From Trujillonella endophytica (GTDB taxonomy: Bacteria; Actinomycetota; Actinomycetes; Mycobacteriales; Geodermatophilaceae): a DNA stretch of 64,000 nt. The notes under the pieces were generated by a model. That model did not search any database. It was not told the DNA's origin and worked only from the letters and a program-made list of their open reading frames with translations. The DNA lies in assembly GCF_900110555.1 (NCBI RefSeq), contig NZ_FOEE01000008.1, positions 124,001 through 188,000 on the forward strand, in the 5' to 3' direction. Of this stretch, positions 53,412 through 62,927 are shown one piece after another (the first letter of the stretch is position 1; every line of letters begins with the position of its first letter). The translations under genes and the position numbers were made by a program.

Positions 53412-56072
53412 TCAGGCCCGCGGGGCCCGGATCACCACCGTCGTCCCCTCCGCGCTGGGCGTCGCCGTCACGGCGGCGAAGGCGCTCATGAGCATCGACC
53501 CGCGGCCGCGGTCCATGCTCGGCACGCGCTCGCGCCAGTGCCCGTGATCGCGCACGGCCACGACGACCTCGTCCGGGCCGACCTCGACGGTCACGTCGAC
53601 GAACGGCTCGCTGGGCTCCTGAGCGTGCTCGACGGCGTTCGTCGCGGCCTCGCACGCGGCCAGCAGCAGGTCGTAGGCCAGGTCCTCGTCCAGACCGGCG
53701 TCGGCGAACAGCGCCCGCAGCCGGCGCCGCAGCGCCGGGATCGACGCGCCGGTCGACGGCAGGCGCCACCGCTGGGAGTGGGCGGCCGCGGCCGGCGACG
53801 TCGCCCGCGGGGTCAGCGGGTCCCGGGGCCGCGGTGCGGTCGTGGGGACGGGCACCGTGTCGACGGGCGGCGGCGGGCTGCCGGCCGGCTCGTGCCGGGT
53901 GCCTGCTCCGCCGCCGGCCGTCCGGTCGAGCACCGCGCGCACCCGGGCGAGGAGCTCCGCGGACTCGAACGGCTTGGGCAGGTAGTCGTCGGCACCGGCC
54001 TCCAGCCCCTCCACCGCGGCCTCCTGCCCCGCACGGGCGGTCAGCATCACCACCGGGATGCCGCGGGTGGCCTCGTCGCCGCGCAGCGCGCGGAGCAGGT
54101 CGAACCCGTCGACGACGGGCATCATCACGTCGGTCAGCACCAGGTCGGGGTGGCCGCGCCCGATCTCCTCCAGCGCCTCCTGCCCGTCGCGGGCCGTGCG
54201 GACGGCGTGGTGCGGGGCGAGCAGGCGGGTGAGGTAGGCCCGCATGTCGGCGTTGTCGTCGACGACGAGCACGCTGGTGCGGGTGTCGCCGGCGGGGTGC
54301 GGCTCCGGGGCGGCGGACGCGACCGGGACCTCCACCCAGGGGGTGAGCGCGGCGGGCGTCGCGGCGTCCGAGGGCGTCGTCGTCCCGGGCGACCCGGCGT
54401 CGGGCTCGCCGTAGGGCAGGTCCACCGTGAAGGTGCTGCCCGCGCCCGGCTCGCTGGTCACGGTCACCGAGCCGCCGTGCAGGTCCACCAGTTCCGCGAC
54501 CAGCGCCAGGCCCAGGCCGGTGCCCTCCCGGCTGCGGGCGCGGCGGTCGGCGCCGCGGTGGAAGCGCTCGAACACCTGCGGCAGCTCGTCGGCCGGGATG
54601 CCGACGCCGGTGTCGCTCACGCGGAGGGTCCAGCGGTCGTCCTCGCCCCGCAGCGCGACCGCGATGCCGCCGACGAAGGTGTACTTGACCGCGTTGCCGA
54701 CCAGGTTGAGGACGATCTTCTCCCACATCCGCGGATCGACGTGGGCGGTGCGCGGCAGCGGCGGACAGTCCACCGTCAGCCGCAGCCCCGCCCGCTCGGC
54801 AGCGGCCCGCAGCACCCCGGCCAGCTCGGCGGTGAGCGCGGCGACGTCGGTGGCGACCCGGACGGCGGTGCTCCGCCCGGCCTCGATGCTGGCGAACTCC
54901 AGCAGGTCGTCGACGAGCCGGCGCAGCCGCTGCCCGTTGCGCTGGGCGAGCGAGAGCCGCTCGCGCACGTCCTCGGGCAGCCGGTCACCGCTGTCGGCGA
55001 GGACGTCGGCGATCGGGCCGAGCAGCAGCGTCACCGGGGTGCGGAGCTCGTGGCTGACGTCGGAGAAGAAGGCCGTCTTGGCCCGGTCCAGCTCGGCCAG
55101 TGCCTCGGCGCGCGAGCGCTCGGCGGCGTAGGCGCGGGCGTCGACCACCGCGGCGGCGACCTGGCCGGCGAGCAGCTCGTGGAAGGACCGGTACTCGGCG
55201 TCCAGCGCCCGGTTGGGGTTGACGCCGACGAGCAGCGCGCCGACGAGGTCGCCGCCGGCGCCCCCGGTCAGCGGCAGCAGGACGGCCTCGGTGACGGGAT
55301 CGCCCAGGGGGCCGCCGCGCACGGCCAGCGGCGGCACCGGGAGGCCGGCCAGCTCCGCGACCGAGCCGGCGCGGGCGGGGAGCCCCGGCTCGTCGCACCC
55401 GCAGGAGGCCACCAGGCCGAGGCCGCCGTCGGCCCCGGCCAGCCACGCGGCGGCGAAGGGCACGTCGGCCGGGTCCGCCGCGATCGCCGCGCACATGGCC
55501 CGGACCGCCGCCGCGTCGTCGTCCAGCGGGCCGCGGGCGCCGGCCACCCGGCGCAGCAGGTCCTGCCGCCGCTCGGCGAGCACCTGGCGGGTGACCTCGG
55601 TGCAGACGGCGTGCATGCCGGCCACCTCGCCGTCGTCGCCGAACGCGGGGGCGTGCGAGACGGTGAAGTACGCCTCCTCCCGGTAGCCGGCCCGCTCGAG
55701 GGGGAGCAGCAGTTGCGGGATCCAGCTCGGCTCGCGAGTGGCGATGGCGTGCTCGACCGGCCCCTGCAGGGCCGACCAGCCCTCGGCGAGGGTGACCCGC
55801 AGGTCGTCGCCGATGGCCCCGGGGTGCTTGGCCCCGATGAGCTCGGCGTAGGCGTCGTTGTAGATCTGGGTGTACTCCGCACCCCAGGTCAGGATCATCG
55901 GGAAGCGCGAGGCCAGCACCGTGCGGACGGCGAAGCGCAGGCTGGCCGGCCAGCCGGCCACCGGCCCGATGGGGGTGTGGGACCAGTCCAGGGCGGCCAT
56001 CAGCCGGCCGGTCGAGCTGTTCCCGGAGAAGAGGTCGGTCCCCGCGGAGACCGACGGCCCCTCAACGCCCAC
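53412..56072 (-). CDS. Hybrid histidine kinase: PAS-GAF-HisKA-HATPase-REC-RsbW-type ATPase
   Basis: An 886-residue protein. PAS (about 45-165; FPMILTWGAEYTQIYNDAYAELIG), a GAF-like region (about 180-310), HisKA with SHELRTPV (His341), HATPase_c with NLVGNAVKYTF, DTGVGIPADELP and GTGLGLALV, a receiver (about 605-725; VLVVDDNADMRAYL, LVLTDVMMPVVDG, LTARAGQ, KPF), and a C-terminal anti-sigma-factor-type ATPase (about 765-886; ACEAATNAVEHA, VRDHGHWRE). The last module is of the RsbW/SpoIIAB class, so the protein may join phosphorelay to anti-sigma control. GTG 56070-56072 has GGGAGGAATGC upstream. No membrane helix is seen; it is cytoplasmic. Confidence 0.88.
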   Translation of the reverse strand: MGVEGPSVSAGTDLFSGNSSTGRLMAALDWSHTPIGPVAGWPASLRFAVRTVLASRFPMILTWGAEYTQIYNDAYAELIGAKHPGAIGDDLRVTLAEGWSALQGPVEHAIATREPSWIPQLLLPLERAGYREEAYFTVSHAPAFGDDGEVAGMHAVCTEVTRQVLAERRQDLLRRVAGARGPLDDDAAAVRAMCAAIAADPADVPFAAAWLAGADGGLGLVASCGCDEPGLPARAGSVAELAGLPVPPLAVRGGPLGDPVTEAVLLPLTGGAGGDLVGALLVGVNPNRALDAEYRSFHELLAGQVAAAVVDARAYAAERSRAEALAELDRAKTAFFSDVSHELRTPVTLLLGPIADVLADSGDRLPEDVRERLSLAQRNGQRLRRLVDDLLEFASIEAGRSTAVRVATDVAALTAELAGVLRAAAERAGLRLTVDCPPLPRTAHVDPRMWEKIVLNLVGNAVKYTFVGGIAVALRGEDDRWTLRVSDTGVGIPADELPQVFERFHRGADRRARSREGTGLGLALVAELVDLHGGSVTVTSEPGAGSTFTVDLPYGEPDAGSPGTTTPSDAATPAALTPWVEVPVASAAPEPHPAGDTRTSVLVVDDNADMRAYLTRLLAPHHAVRTARDGQEALEEIGRGHPDLVLTDVMMPVVDGFDLLRALRGDEATRGIPVVMLTARAGQEAAVEGLEAGADDYLPKPFESAELLARVRAVLDRTAGGGAGTRHEPAGSPPPPVDTVPVPTTAPRPRDPLTPRATSPAAAAHSQRWRLPSTGASIPALRRRLRALFADAGLDEDLAYDLLLAACEAATNAVEHAQEPSEPFVDVTVEVGPDEVVVAVRDHGHWRERVPSMDRGRGSMLMSAFAAVTATPSAEGTTVVIRAPRA

Positions 56073-56237
56073 GCATTCCTCCCACGCTCCCGACGGACCA
56101 TCGATGACGGGCGCGGAACGGGACACGCGCCGATCGGTGATGGGCCCAGGGGTGGGCCGCCCCGTGATCCCAGCACGGTACATGCGGTTCCTGGGGGTCC
56201 GGGGAGGCCCGGAGCCCCGCCCGGCTCCCGCCCTCGG

Positions 56238-56258
56238 GGGCCCGGGGATGCCGGGCCC
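56238..56258 (-). terminator. Hairpin overlapping the MCP gene stop
   Basis: Arms GGGCCCGG (56238-56245) and CCGGGCCC (56251-56258) with loop GGATG, directly at the end of the MCP-like gene and before the hybrid kinase promoter region on the minus strand. Confidence 0.6.
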
Positions 56259-57214
56259 TACCGCCGCATCTCCTCGAGGAAGGAGATGGCCTCCGCGCGC
56301 AGCTGCTCGGCCATCCGCGAGAGGCCCGCACCCTCCGCGCCGGCCAGGCCGGCGGACAGGGTCCCGTCGACGGCCTCGGCGATCCCGCCGCCGAGCCCGT
56401 TCATCTCGCCCACCGTGGTGCCGACGCCGCTCATGACCGAGGCGACGTCCTCGCACGCCCGGCTGATCTGCTCCACCTGCGCGGCGACCCGCTCGGTCGC
56501 CCGGCCGGTCTGGTCGGCCAGCTCCTTGACCTCGGAGGCGACGACGGCGAAGCCCTTCCCGGCCTCGCCGGCCCGGGCGGCCTCGATCGTGGCGTTGAGC
56601 GCCAGCAACCGGGTCTGCGCGGCGATCGCGTCGATCAGCGCGATGATCTCGACGATCTCGGCCGAGGAGCGGGTGAGTGAGGAGATGGTGTCCCGCGCGT
56701 GCTCGACCTCCGTGGTCGCCGCGGTCCCTGCCGAGGTGAGCCCCGACGCGGTCGCGCTCAGCTCGGTGGCCGCCGCGGCCACCTGCTCCGACATCGCGAG
56801 GACGACCGACTCGAAGCCGTCGGCCAGGCGCAGCCGTGCCGCCTGGGCCTCCGCGACCCGGCCGCCGGTGTTCCGCATGGCGTCGCGGGCGGCGTTGATG
56901 TCCGTGGCCGACTGCCGGTACGCCCCGGCCAGCCCCGTGAGCAGCACCTTGCGGTGGTAGCGGCCCTCGGCGGCGGCCGTGAGCGCCGCCCGCGACTCCC
57001 GCACGAAGGCGTCGCTGACGTCGAGCGCGCGATTGAGCTCGTCCTGCAGCGCCACGAGCTCGGGCACCTCGTCCGAGCCCGGCACCGAGCTCGCCCGGGC
57101 CTCGAGGTCCCCGTGCGCCGCCGCGGAGCAGACCGCCGTCATCCGGGTCACGAAGGCCCGGTAGACGGCCAGCTCCTCGGCGTCGCTGCGCCGTCCGTCC
57201 CTGCGGATGCCCAC
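56258..57214 (-). CDS. Soluble methyl-accepting chemotaxis-like signalling protein
   Basis: A 318-residue protein with no membrane helix. The central/C-terminal part is an MCP signal domain with hairpin tip [38 protein letters not shown] (positions about 195-235; canonical is [41 protein letters not shown]). It forms long helices and probably trimers. The N-terminal region (about 1-110) resembles the helical linkers of aerotaxis-like proteins. GTG 57212-57214 lies 1 nt past the stop of the PAS gene. No che genes are in view; it may signal to another kinase. Confidence 0.87.
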   Translation of the reverse strand: MGIRRDGRRSDAEELAVYRAFVTRMTAVCSAAAHGDLEARASSVPGSDEVPELVALQDELNRALDVSDAFVRESRAALTAAAEGRYHRKVLLTGLAGAYRQSATDINAARDAMRNTGGRVAEAQAARLRLADGFESVVLAMSEQVAAAATELSATASGLTSAGTAATTEVEHARDTISSLTRSSAEIVEIIALIDAIAAQTRLLALNATIEAARAGEAGKGFAVVASEVKELADQTGRATERVAAQVEQISRACEDVASVMSGVGTTVGEMNGLGGGIAEAVDGTLSAGLAGAEGAGLSRMAEQLRAEAISFLEEMRR

Positions 57215-57215
57215 G

Positions 57216-57806
57216 TCAGCGCTCCTCGGCGTCGATGACCGACCAGATGAACTCGTCGTAGGAGCCCGCCTGCGCCGCGACCAGCTCGGTGAGCAGGGCC
57301 GACGAGGCGTCCACGGCGGCGCGGGCGTTCGGATGGCGCCGCTCCTCGGCCAGCAGCTGCCGGTACAGCGGCCGCAGGCGCTCCACCGCGCGCGGGGCGG
57401 GCCGGCGCCGGCTGGAGTGGTAGCCGACGACGGCGCCGTCCGGGCCGTAGGAGGGCGTGACGTGCGCGAGCACCCAGTAGGAGGCGCCGTCCGCGGCCAG
57501 GTTGTCGATGTAGGCGAAGAGCTCGCGGCCCGCGGCCAGGGTCTCCCACAGCAGCGCGAAGACCGCCCGCGGCATCTCCGGGTGGCGGATGAGGTTGTGC
57601 GGCTGCCCGACGACCTCGTCGCGTGCGTAGGCCGAGACGCGGAGGAACACGTCGTTGGCGTAGGTGATCACGCCGCGGCGATCGGTCTTGGAGACGATGA
57701 GCTCGTCGGCGGCGAACGTGCGCTCCTCGCCGGTGGGCCGGACGACGGGGTGCGCGGTCCGGGCCGCGCGCGGGGGTGCTGGGGAAACGGGCACGGGTAC
57801 GGGCAC
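57216..57806 (-). CDS. Aerotaxis-type PAS domain protein
   Basis: About 196 residues with a single PAS domain at about 25-135: [40 protein letters not shown] is the Aer-type signature (flavin-binding PAS), followed by [11 protein letters not shown] and a helical C-terminus. It is predicted to bind FAD and sense redox or oxygen. It directly precedes the soluble MCP-like gene (one nt gap), so sensor and signalling modules that are usually one polypeptide are split here. GTG 57804-57806 or GTG 57792-57794 could be the start. Confidence 0.8.
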   Translation of the reverse strand: MPVPVPVSPAPPRAARTAHPVVRPTGEERTFAADELIVSKTDRRGVITYANDVFLRVSAYARDEVVGQPHNLIRHPEMPRAVFALLWETLAAGRELFAYIDNLAADGASYWVLAHVTPSYGPDGAVVGYHSSRRRPAPRAVERLRPLYRQLLAEERRHPNARAAVDASSALLTELVAAQAGSYDEFIWSVIDAEER

Positions 57807-57890
57807 TCCAGGGCGCGGCGGATCGGTCTGTTCCGCTATCGGCAGCCCGGAGGCCCGCCGCGACCCCCGGGAGCCGGACGACCCGGGACG

Positions 57891-57928
57891 CCGCAGCGCC
57901 CTCCCGGTGCGACGGGAGGGCGCTGCGG
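57891..57928 (-). terminator. Perfect 16-bp stem hairpin after the subtilase gene
   Basis: Arms at 57891-57906 and 57913-57928 (CCGCAGCGCCCTCCCG and its complement) with loop GTGCGA, 27 nt past the subtilase stop on the minus strand, before the PAS gene. Confidence 0.8.
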
Positions 57929-57954
57929 GTGCCTGCCGGGGACGTCCCGGCGGG

Positions 57955-60711
57955 TCAGAGCACCGTGCCGGGGCAGGACGACGAGCAGTCCATCGTCCAG
58001 AACGACACGCCCAGGCGGGCGAACCGGGCCGAGCGGACCAGCCGCTCGCCGGAGGGGCCGGTGGCCTCCGCGGCGCCGGAGCCGGCCGAGCCGCCCGGAG
58101 GCGTGCCGCCGGGCGCCGGGGCACCGGGCGCGGGCGTGCCGGGCGCCGGGGCACCGGGCGCGGGCGTGACGCCGGGCGCGGGCGCCCCACCGGTGCCCTC
58201 GCTCCCGGCGGCCACGTACTGCAGCGCACCGGACAGCACCTGGGTGGTGCCGCCCGCGGGTGCGAACAGGTGGACGTCGTAGCTGCCGGCGACCCGGGCG
58301 GGGGTCCGGAACACCAGGCGGGTGGCCGAGGAACTCACGACGGTCGCCGCCGCGGTGTCGCCGACGCGCACCCGCGCACCCACGGGCAGCGCGAGCCCGG
58401 TGACCGTCACGGTGGTCCCTCCGGCCTCGCCCACCCGCGTGGGGCTGATCGAGGTGACCCGGAAGACGCCCTCCTCCGGATAGGTGATCACGCCGCCGCC
58501 GGGGGTGGTCCCGCCGCCCGGGGTCGTCCCGCCGGGGGAGGTCCCGCCGCCCGTGCCGGGGGTGCTGCCGCCGTCGGGAGTGCTGCCGTCTCCAGGGGTG
58601 GTGCCGCCGCCGGTGCCGGGCGTGCCGTCGCCGGGCGTGGTGTCCCCGCCGGGCGTGGTCCCGCCGCCGGTGTCGGGGGAGCCGCCGCCGGTGTCGGGGG
58701 AGCCGCCGCCGTCGGGAGTGCTGCCGTCTCCAGGGGTGGTGCCGCCGCCGGTGTCGGGGGAGCCGTCGCCGGGCGTGGTGCCGCCGCCGGGGGAGGTGTC
58801 GTCACCGGGCGTGGTCCCGCCGCCGGTGTCGGGAGTTGTCCCGCCGCCCGGGGTGGTCCCGCCGCCCGGGGTGGTCCCGCCGCCGGGGGTGGCGCCGCCA
58901 CCGGGTGAGGTACCGCCGCCGGGGGTGGTCCCGCCGCCCGTGCCGGGGGTGCTGCCGCCGTCGGGAGCGGTGCCGCCGCTGCCCGGCCCGGCCGGCGGCT
59001 GGGTGGCCGCCTGGCCGACGAGGACCGGCGCCGCGGTGGTGCGGCCCAGGGTGTCGCCGTCCCGGCGCAGCTGCACGGTGAGGACGTACCGGCCCTCCCC
59101 GAGGTCCAGGCCGGGGGCGAGGACCAGCCCGTCGATGCCCGCACGGCTGCCGAGCGTGAACGTGACCTCGCCGGCGTCGTCGGTGGTCAGCGTCGCGCCG
59201 TTCAGCGTGACGGGTTCGTCGGCAACGGCCCAGATCTGGCCGTCGTGGGCCATGCCCAGGCCGAGGGTGACGGTGAAGCTGCCCGGCGCGGTCGTCCCCG
59301 TGACCGAGACGGTGGGCGACACCGCCCCGGCGGACGGCGCGCTGAGCGACGCGAAGGCGTAGCGCACCACGCCCGTGCCGGCTGCGGCCAGCCCCTCGAG
59401 GGTGAGCCGACCGCCGGTGACCGCGCGGCCGGCGAGCGCCGGCACGCGCTGGGCGTCGTCCAGCAGGGCCTGGCGGACCTGCTGCGGGGTGGCCCCCGGC
59501 ATCGCCGCGCGGTACAGGGCGAGGGCGCCGGCGACCTGCGGCGCGGCGATCGACGTGCCGCTGGTCAGCCGGTAGCCGCCGTCGTTCCAGGTGCTGAACA
59601 CCAGCGTGCCGGGCGCGAAGACGTCCACCGAGGTGGCGCCGAACGCGGAGAAGTCGCTGAGCGTGTCCGCGGCCGTGGTGGCGCCGACGGTCACCACCGT
59701 GTCCTCGGTGAGGCTCGCGGGGTACATCGGCACGGCGTCGCGGTTCGTGGCGTCGTTCCCGGCCGCGGCCACGACCAGCGTGCCCTTGGTGGCCGCGTAC
59801 GCCACCGCCGAGCGCAGCGCCGTCAGCGGGTAGCCGCTGATCGGGCCGCCCCAGGAGGCGTTGACGACGTCGGCGCCGTGGTCCGCGGCGTACCGGATGG
59901 CCTCGGCGCCGAGCATCACGTCGACGCCGCTGCCGCTGCCGATCACCAGCGGCATGATCGTCACGCCGGGCGCGATGCCCGCCGTCCCGAGGCCGTTGCC
60001 GGCGCGGGCGCCCACGGCTCCGGCCACGCTGGCGCCGTGCGTGCCGTTGGCGCCGTTGTCGACGTCCGGCGAGTTGGTCGTGAAGTTCCAGCCGTGGCAG
60101 TCGCCGGCCCGGCCGTCGCCGTCGGTGTCGACGGAACCGCAGGGCTGGGCCGGGTTGGTCCACAGCGCCCCGGCGAGGTCCGGGTGGTCGGAGTCGTACC
60201 CGGTGTCGACGACGGCGACGACGACCCCGCCGCCCGTGGAGGTGTCCCAGCCCGCGGAGGCGTCGGCGTCGGCGTCGGCCACGGCGCGCTGCTGGTAGGC
60301 GTTGCGGCCGGAGTTCTCCAGGTTCCAGCCGTAGGCCGACCAGTACGGGTCGGTCACGGTGCCCAGCACGGGGACCGCCGGCGAGGGCGCGACGTCGGCG
60401 ACCCCGGCGACCGCGCGCAGCGCGTCGGGGAGGACGTCGGTGGTGGCGACCACGGCGCTGCCATCGGTGAGCCGCTGGGCGTTCGCGACGCCCGGGACCC
60501 CCTGCAGGGCGCCCAGCAGGGGAGCGGTGTCCCCGGCCGTGGCGGTGACGACGTACCGGGTCAGCCCGTCGCCGGGACCGAAGTCGGTGGCGACCGCGAC
60601 CTCCGGCAGCCCCGGGGCGGCGAGGGCGGTGTACGCGGCAGCACCCGCGTAGCCGACGACCGCCGCCGTCACGAGGACGAGGGCCTGGGCCCGCCTGGTC
60701 AGCTGTGGCAC
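57955..60711 (-). CDS. Secreted S8 subtilisin-like protease with repeat stalk and TIG domain
   Basis: A 918-residue protein. A signal peptide (about 7-31) precedes a propeptide (about 40-115) and the S8 catalytic domain: Asp169 (VAVVDTGYDSDH), His225 (NGTHGASVAG), oxyanion Asn319 (AAAGND) and Ser387 (TSGTSIAAP). A beta-rich domain (about 450-570) is followed by a Gly-Thr-Pro tandem stalk (about 575-743), then an IPT/TIG domain (about 748-835; FRVTSISPTRVGEAGGTTVTVTG) and a Pro/Gly tail with Cys in MDCSSSCPG at the C-terminus. I infer an extracellular or wall-associated protease. The start GTG 60709-60711 opens the signal peptide. It ends in a strong hairpin. Confidence 0.9.
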   Translation of the reverse strand: MPQLTRRAQALVLVTAAVVGYAGAAAYTALAAPGLPEVAVATDFGPGDGLTRYVVTATAGDTAPLLGALQGVPGVANAQRLTDGSAVVATTDVLPDALRAVAGVADVAPSPAVPVLGTVTDPYWSAYGWNLENSGRNAYQQRAVADADADASAGWDTSTGGGVVVAVVDTGYDSDHPDLAGALWTNPAQPCGSVDTDGDGRAGDCHGWNFTTNSPDVDNGANGTHGASVAGAVGARAGNGLGTAGIAPGVTIMPLVIGSGSGVDVMLGAEAIRYAADHGADVVNASWGGPISGYPLTALRSAVAYAATKGTLVVAAAGNDATNRDAVPMYPASLTEDTVVTVGATTAADTLSDFSAFGATSVDVFAPGTLVFSTWNDGGYRLTSGTSIAAPQVAGALALYRAAMPGATPQQVRQALLDDAQRVPALAGRAVTGGRLTLEGLAAAGTGVVRYAFASLSAPSAGAVSPTVSVTGTTAPGSFTVTLGLGMAHDGQIWAVADEPVTLNGATLTTDDAGEVTFTLGSRAGIDGLVLAPGLDLGEGRYVLTVQLRRDGDTLGRTTAAPVLVGQAATQPPAGPGSGGTAPDGGSTPGTGGGTTPGGGTSPGGGATPGGGTTPGGGTTPGGGTTPDTGGGTTPGDDTSPGGGTTPGDGSPDTGGGTTPGDGSTPDGGGSPDTGGGSPDTGGGTTPGGDTTPGDGTPGTGGGTTPGDGSTPDGGSTPGTGGGTSPGGTTPGGGTTPGGGVITYPEEGVFRVTSISPTRVGEAGGTTVTVTGLALPVGARVRVGDTAAATVVSSSATRLVFRTPARVAGSYDVHLFAPAGGTTQVLSGALQYVAAGSEGTGGAPAPGVTPAPGAPAPGTPAPGAPAPGGTPPGGSAGSGAAEATGPSGERLVRSARFARLGVSFWTMDCSSSCPGTVL
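58480..58985 (-). repeat. Tandem repeat encoding Gly-Thr-Pro stalk
   Basis: Roughly 500 bp of degenerate units (GGTTPG, GGTTPGDG, GGGSPDTG; on the plus strand GCCGCCGGGGGTGGT-like) encode a disordered stalk in the subtilase. Some blocks of about 40-60 bp are near-identical, for example around 58560-58625 and 58690-58755. Confidence 0.85.
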
Positions 60712-60853
60712 GAGTGGATCTCCCCCCGGGGCCGGGTGCTCCCCGGCGACGGCCGGCCCGGAGACGGACCAGCCAGAGCGGATCGGCGCCGGGCGGGCGG
60801 CTCTTGAGGGCCCGGGGCGGACGTCGGCCCGAAGGGGTGAGGGGCGACGTCCC

Positions 60854-60859
60854 TAGACT
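60854..60859 (+). promoter_or_regulatory. Leaderless -10 element of dcd
   Basis: TAGACT lies 6 nt before the ATG of dcd, with no ribosome site in between, suggesting a leaderless mRNA. No clear -35 is seen. Confidence 0.4.
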
Positions 60860-60865
60860 CCGCCC

Positions 60866-61456
60866 ATGCTGCTGTCCGACCGCGACATCACGGCCGCGAT
60901 CGCCGAGGGACGCCTGGGCATCGAGCCCTACGACGCCGGCCTGGTGCAACCGTCGAGCATCGACGTCCGGCTGGACCGGTTCTTCCGCGTCTTCAACAAC
61001 GCCCGGTACACCCACATCGACCCGGCGCAGCAGCAGGACGACCTGACCACGCTGGTCGAGCCCGAGGGCGAGGAGCCCTTCGTGCTGCACCCCGGGGAGT
61101 TCGTGCTCGGCTCCACGCTCGAGGTCGTCTCGATCCCCGACGACCTGGCCGCGCGGCTCGAGGGCAAGAGCTCGCTGGGCCGGCTGGGGCTGCTCACCCA
61201 CTCGACGGCCGGGTTCGTCGACCCCGGGTTCTCCGGGCACATCACCCTCGAGCTGTCGAACGTGGCCAACCTGCCCATCACGCTGTGGCCGGGCATGAAG
61301 ATCGGCCAGCTGTGCCTGTTCCGGCTGACCAGCGCGTCCGAGCACCCGTACGGCTCGGCGGTCTACGGCTCCCGCTACCAGGACCAGCGCGGCCCGACGC
61401 CGTCCCGGTCCTACCGCAACTTCAGCCGCGCGGAGACCCGCCGCCCGGCTCCCTGA
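60866..61456 (+). CDS. dcd: dCTP deaminase (Dcd)
   Basis: A 196-residue enzyme of nucleotide metabolism. [71 protein letters not shown] (positions about 105-135) and [10 protein letters not shown] are family signatures. The length and the HSTAG region suit the bifunctional actinobacterial/archaeal-type enzyme that yields dUMP directly. The last 35 bp overlap the oppositely oriented MFS gene. It appears to be leaderless. Confidence 0.96.
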   Translation: MLLSDRDITAAIAEGRLGIEPYDAGLVQPSSIDVRLDRFFRVFNNARYTHIDPAQQQDDLTTLVEPEGEEPFVLHPGEFVLGSTLEVVSIPDDLAARLEGKSSLGRLGLLTHSTAGFVDPGFSGHITLELSNVANLPITLWPGMKIGQLCLFRLTSASEHPYGSAVYGSRYQDQRGPTPSRSYRNFSRAETRRPAP

Positions 61457-62750
61457 CGTGCACGGCGACGGGAGGCTCGGTGCCGGCCACCTCCACGACG
61501 TCGTCCCGGGGCCCGGCCGGTGACCAGCCGGGCACGTCGTCGTCCACGTAGCGCTGGCGGGTGACGAGCCACCCGGTGGCGGTCAGGCCGGACACTCCCA
61601 CCAGGGCGACCACGAACATGCCCGTGTAGCCGCCGCTGCTGCCGCGGAGCACCCCCACGAGCAGCGGGCCGACGCCGGCGAGCAGGTATCCCCATCCCTG
61701 GGCGACCGTGGACAGCGCGGCGGTCGTCTCCGGCGTCCGGGCGCGCAACCCCATGAGCGTGAGGGCCATGGCGAAGGTCCCCAGGCCGACGGCCAGCAGC
61801 GACATCCACAGCCAGGGCGCGGTCCCGGGTGCCTGCCACAACCCCAGCCAGCCGACGACGTAGCAGCCCATGAACGTGAGGAGCAGCGGCCGCTGCAGGT
61901 GCGGCCGCACGGTCAGCGCGGGGGCGATGGCGTTGATGGGGATCACCACCGCGGTGTTCAGTCCCAGCAGGAGCCCCGCCGAGGCGGCCGAGAGACCCGA
62001 GTCGCGCAGGTACTGGGCGCTCCAGCCGACGACGATGTAGGCCTGCATGGCCTGGAGGCCGAAGAACAGCGCCATCGCGATCGCCATGGGGCTGCGGGCC
62101 AGCGAGCGCATGCGGACGGCCGCGTGGCTCTCGCGCGAGGAGCCGGGCCGGGCGGGGACGGCCAGCCACGGCAGCACGGCCACCATCGCCAGGGCGGCCC
62201 AGATGCCCAGGGCCCAGCGCCACCCGTCGGCACCCGTCGCCTCGGCGAGGGGCGCCGCGCTCACCGACGCGATCGCGCCGCCGACCGCCATCGCGGCGCT
62301 GTAGGCGCCCACGAGGAGGCCGGTGCGGCTCGGGAAGTAGCGCTTGACCAGGCTGGGCAGCAGCACGTTGCCCAGCGCCCCGCCGACCATGGCCAGCACG
62401 GTCCCGACGAGGAAGAGCGCGAACGAGCCGGCGACCGCGCGCACCACCAGGCCGGCCGCCATCGCCAGCAGCGCCCCGGCGAGGACGTGGCCGTCCCGGT
62501 AGCGCGCGGCCAGCGGCGGCCCGGCGAAGCCGATGACGGCGAAGCAGAGCACCGGCATCGTGGTGATCAGGCCCGCGGCGCCGCTGGAGATGCCGAGGCC
62601 GTTCTCCAGCTCCTCGAGCACCGGGCCCACGCTGTTGACCGCCGTGCGCAGGTTGAGCGCCGTGAGCACGATCGCCGTCGCCACCAGCCACAGGACCCGG
62701 CGCCCGGGCTGGGTGCGGTGCGCCGGCGGTGCGTCGGGGGTGCTGCTCAC
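61422..62750 (-). CDS. MFS transporter, CynX/NimT type
   Basis: A 442-residue 12-helix transporter. [44 protein letters not shown] at the N-terminus and [28 protein letters not shown] resemble the cyanate/2-nitroimidazole transporter group. The C-terminus is long and charged (about 35 residues, GGSPRG end). Small-anion or drug export or uptake is possible; the substrate is unknown. Its 3' end overlaps dcd by 35 bp. A hairpin at 62829-62866 separates it from the upstream Fe-S protein gene. Confidence 0.88.
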   Translation of the reverse strand: MSSTPDAPPAHRTQPGRRVLWLVATAIVLTALNLRTAVNSVGPVLEELENGLGISSGAAGLITTMPVLCFAVIGFAGPPLAARYRDGHVLAGALLAMAAGLVVRAVAGSFALFLVGTVLAMVGGALGNVLLPSLVKRYFPSRTGLLVGAYSAAMAVGGAIASVSAAPLAEATGADGWRWALGIWAALAMVAVLPWLAVPARPGSSRESHAAVRMRSLARSPMAIAMALFFGLQAMQAYIVVGWSAQYLRDSGLSAASAGLLLGLNTAVVIPINAIAPALTVRPHLQRPLLLTFMGCYVVGWLGLWQAPGTAPWLWMSLLAVGLGTFAMALTLMGLRARTPETTAALSTVAQGWGYLLAGVGPLLVGVLRGSSGGYTGMFVVALVGVSGLTATGWLVTRQRYVDDDVPGWSPAGPRDDVVEVAGTEPPVAVHVREPGGGSPRG

Positions 62751-62828
62751 CGGAGCATGGTGCTCCGCCCGGTCGCGGGGGTGCCGACCGGGTCCTTCGC
62801 GCCGCTAACGAGTGGCGGCCGCACACGC

Positions 62829-62866
62829 ACGACGGCGCGTGCCCCCGAGGGGACACGCGCCGTCGT
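62829..62866 (-). terminator. Hairpin after the Fe-S protein gene
   Basis: A 13-bp stem ACGACGGCGCGTG/CACGCGCCGTCGT with a 12-nt loop, about 60 nt past the stop of the Fe-S protein gene on the minus strand and before the MFS gene. Confidence 0.75.
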
Positions 62867-62927
62867 CGTTCCCGGCCCCGTCCAGAGGCTCGTCCCGAGC
62901 GTGCGAGGGATGAGGAGGACGGGGTCC

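Noticed and set aside
58480-58985. CRISPR-like array
   Set aside because: The repeats are short, in frame and without regular unique spacers; they encode the protease stalk.
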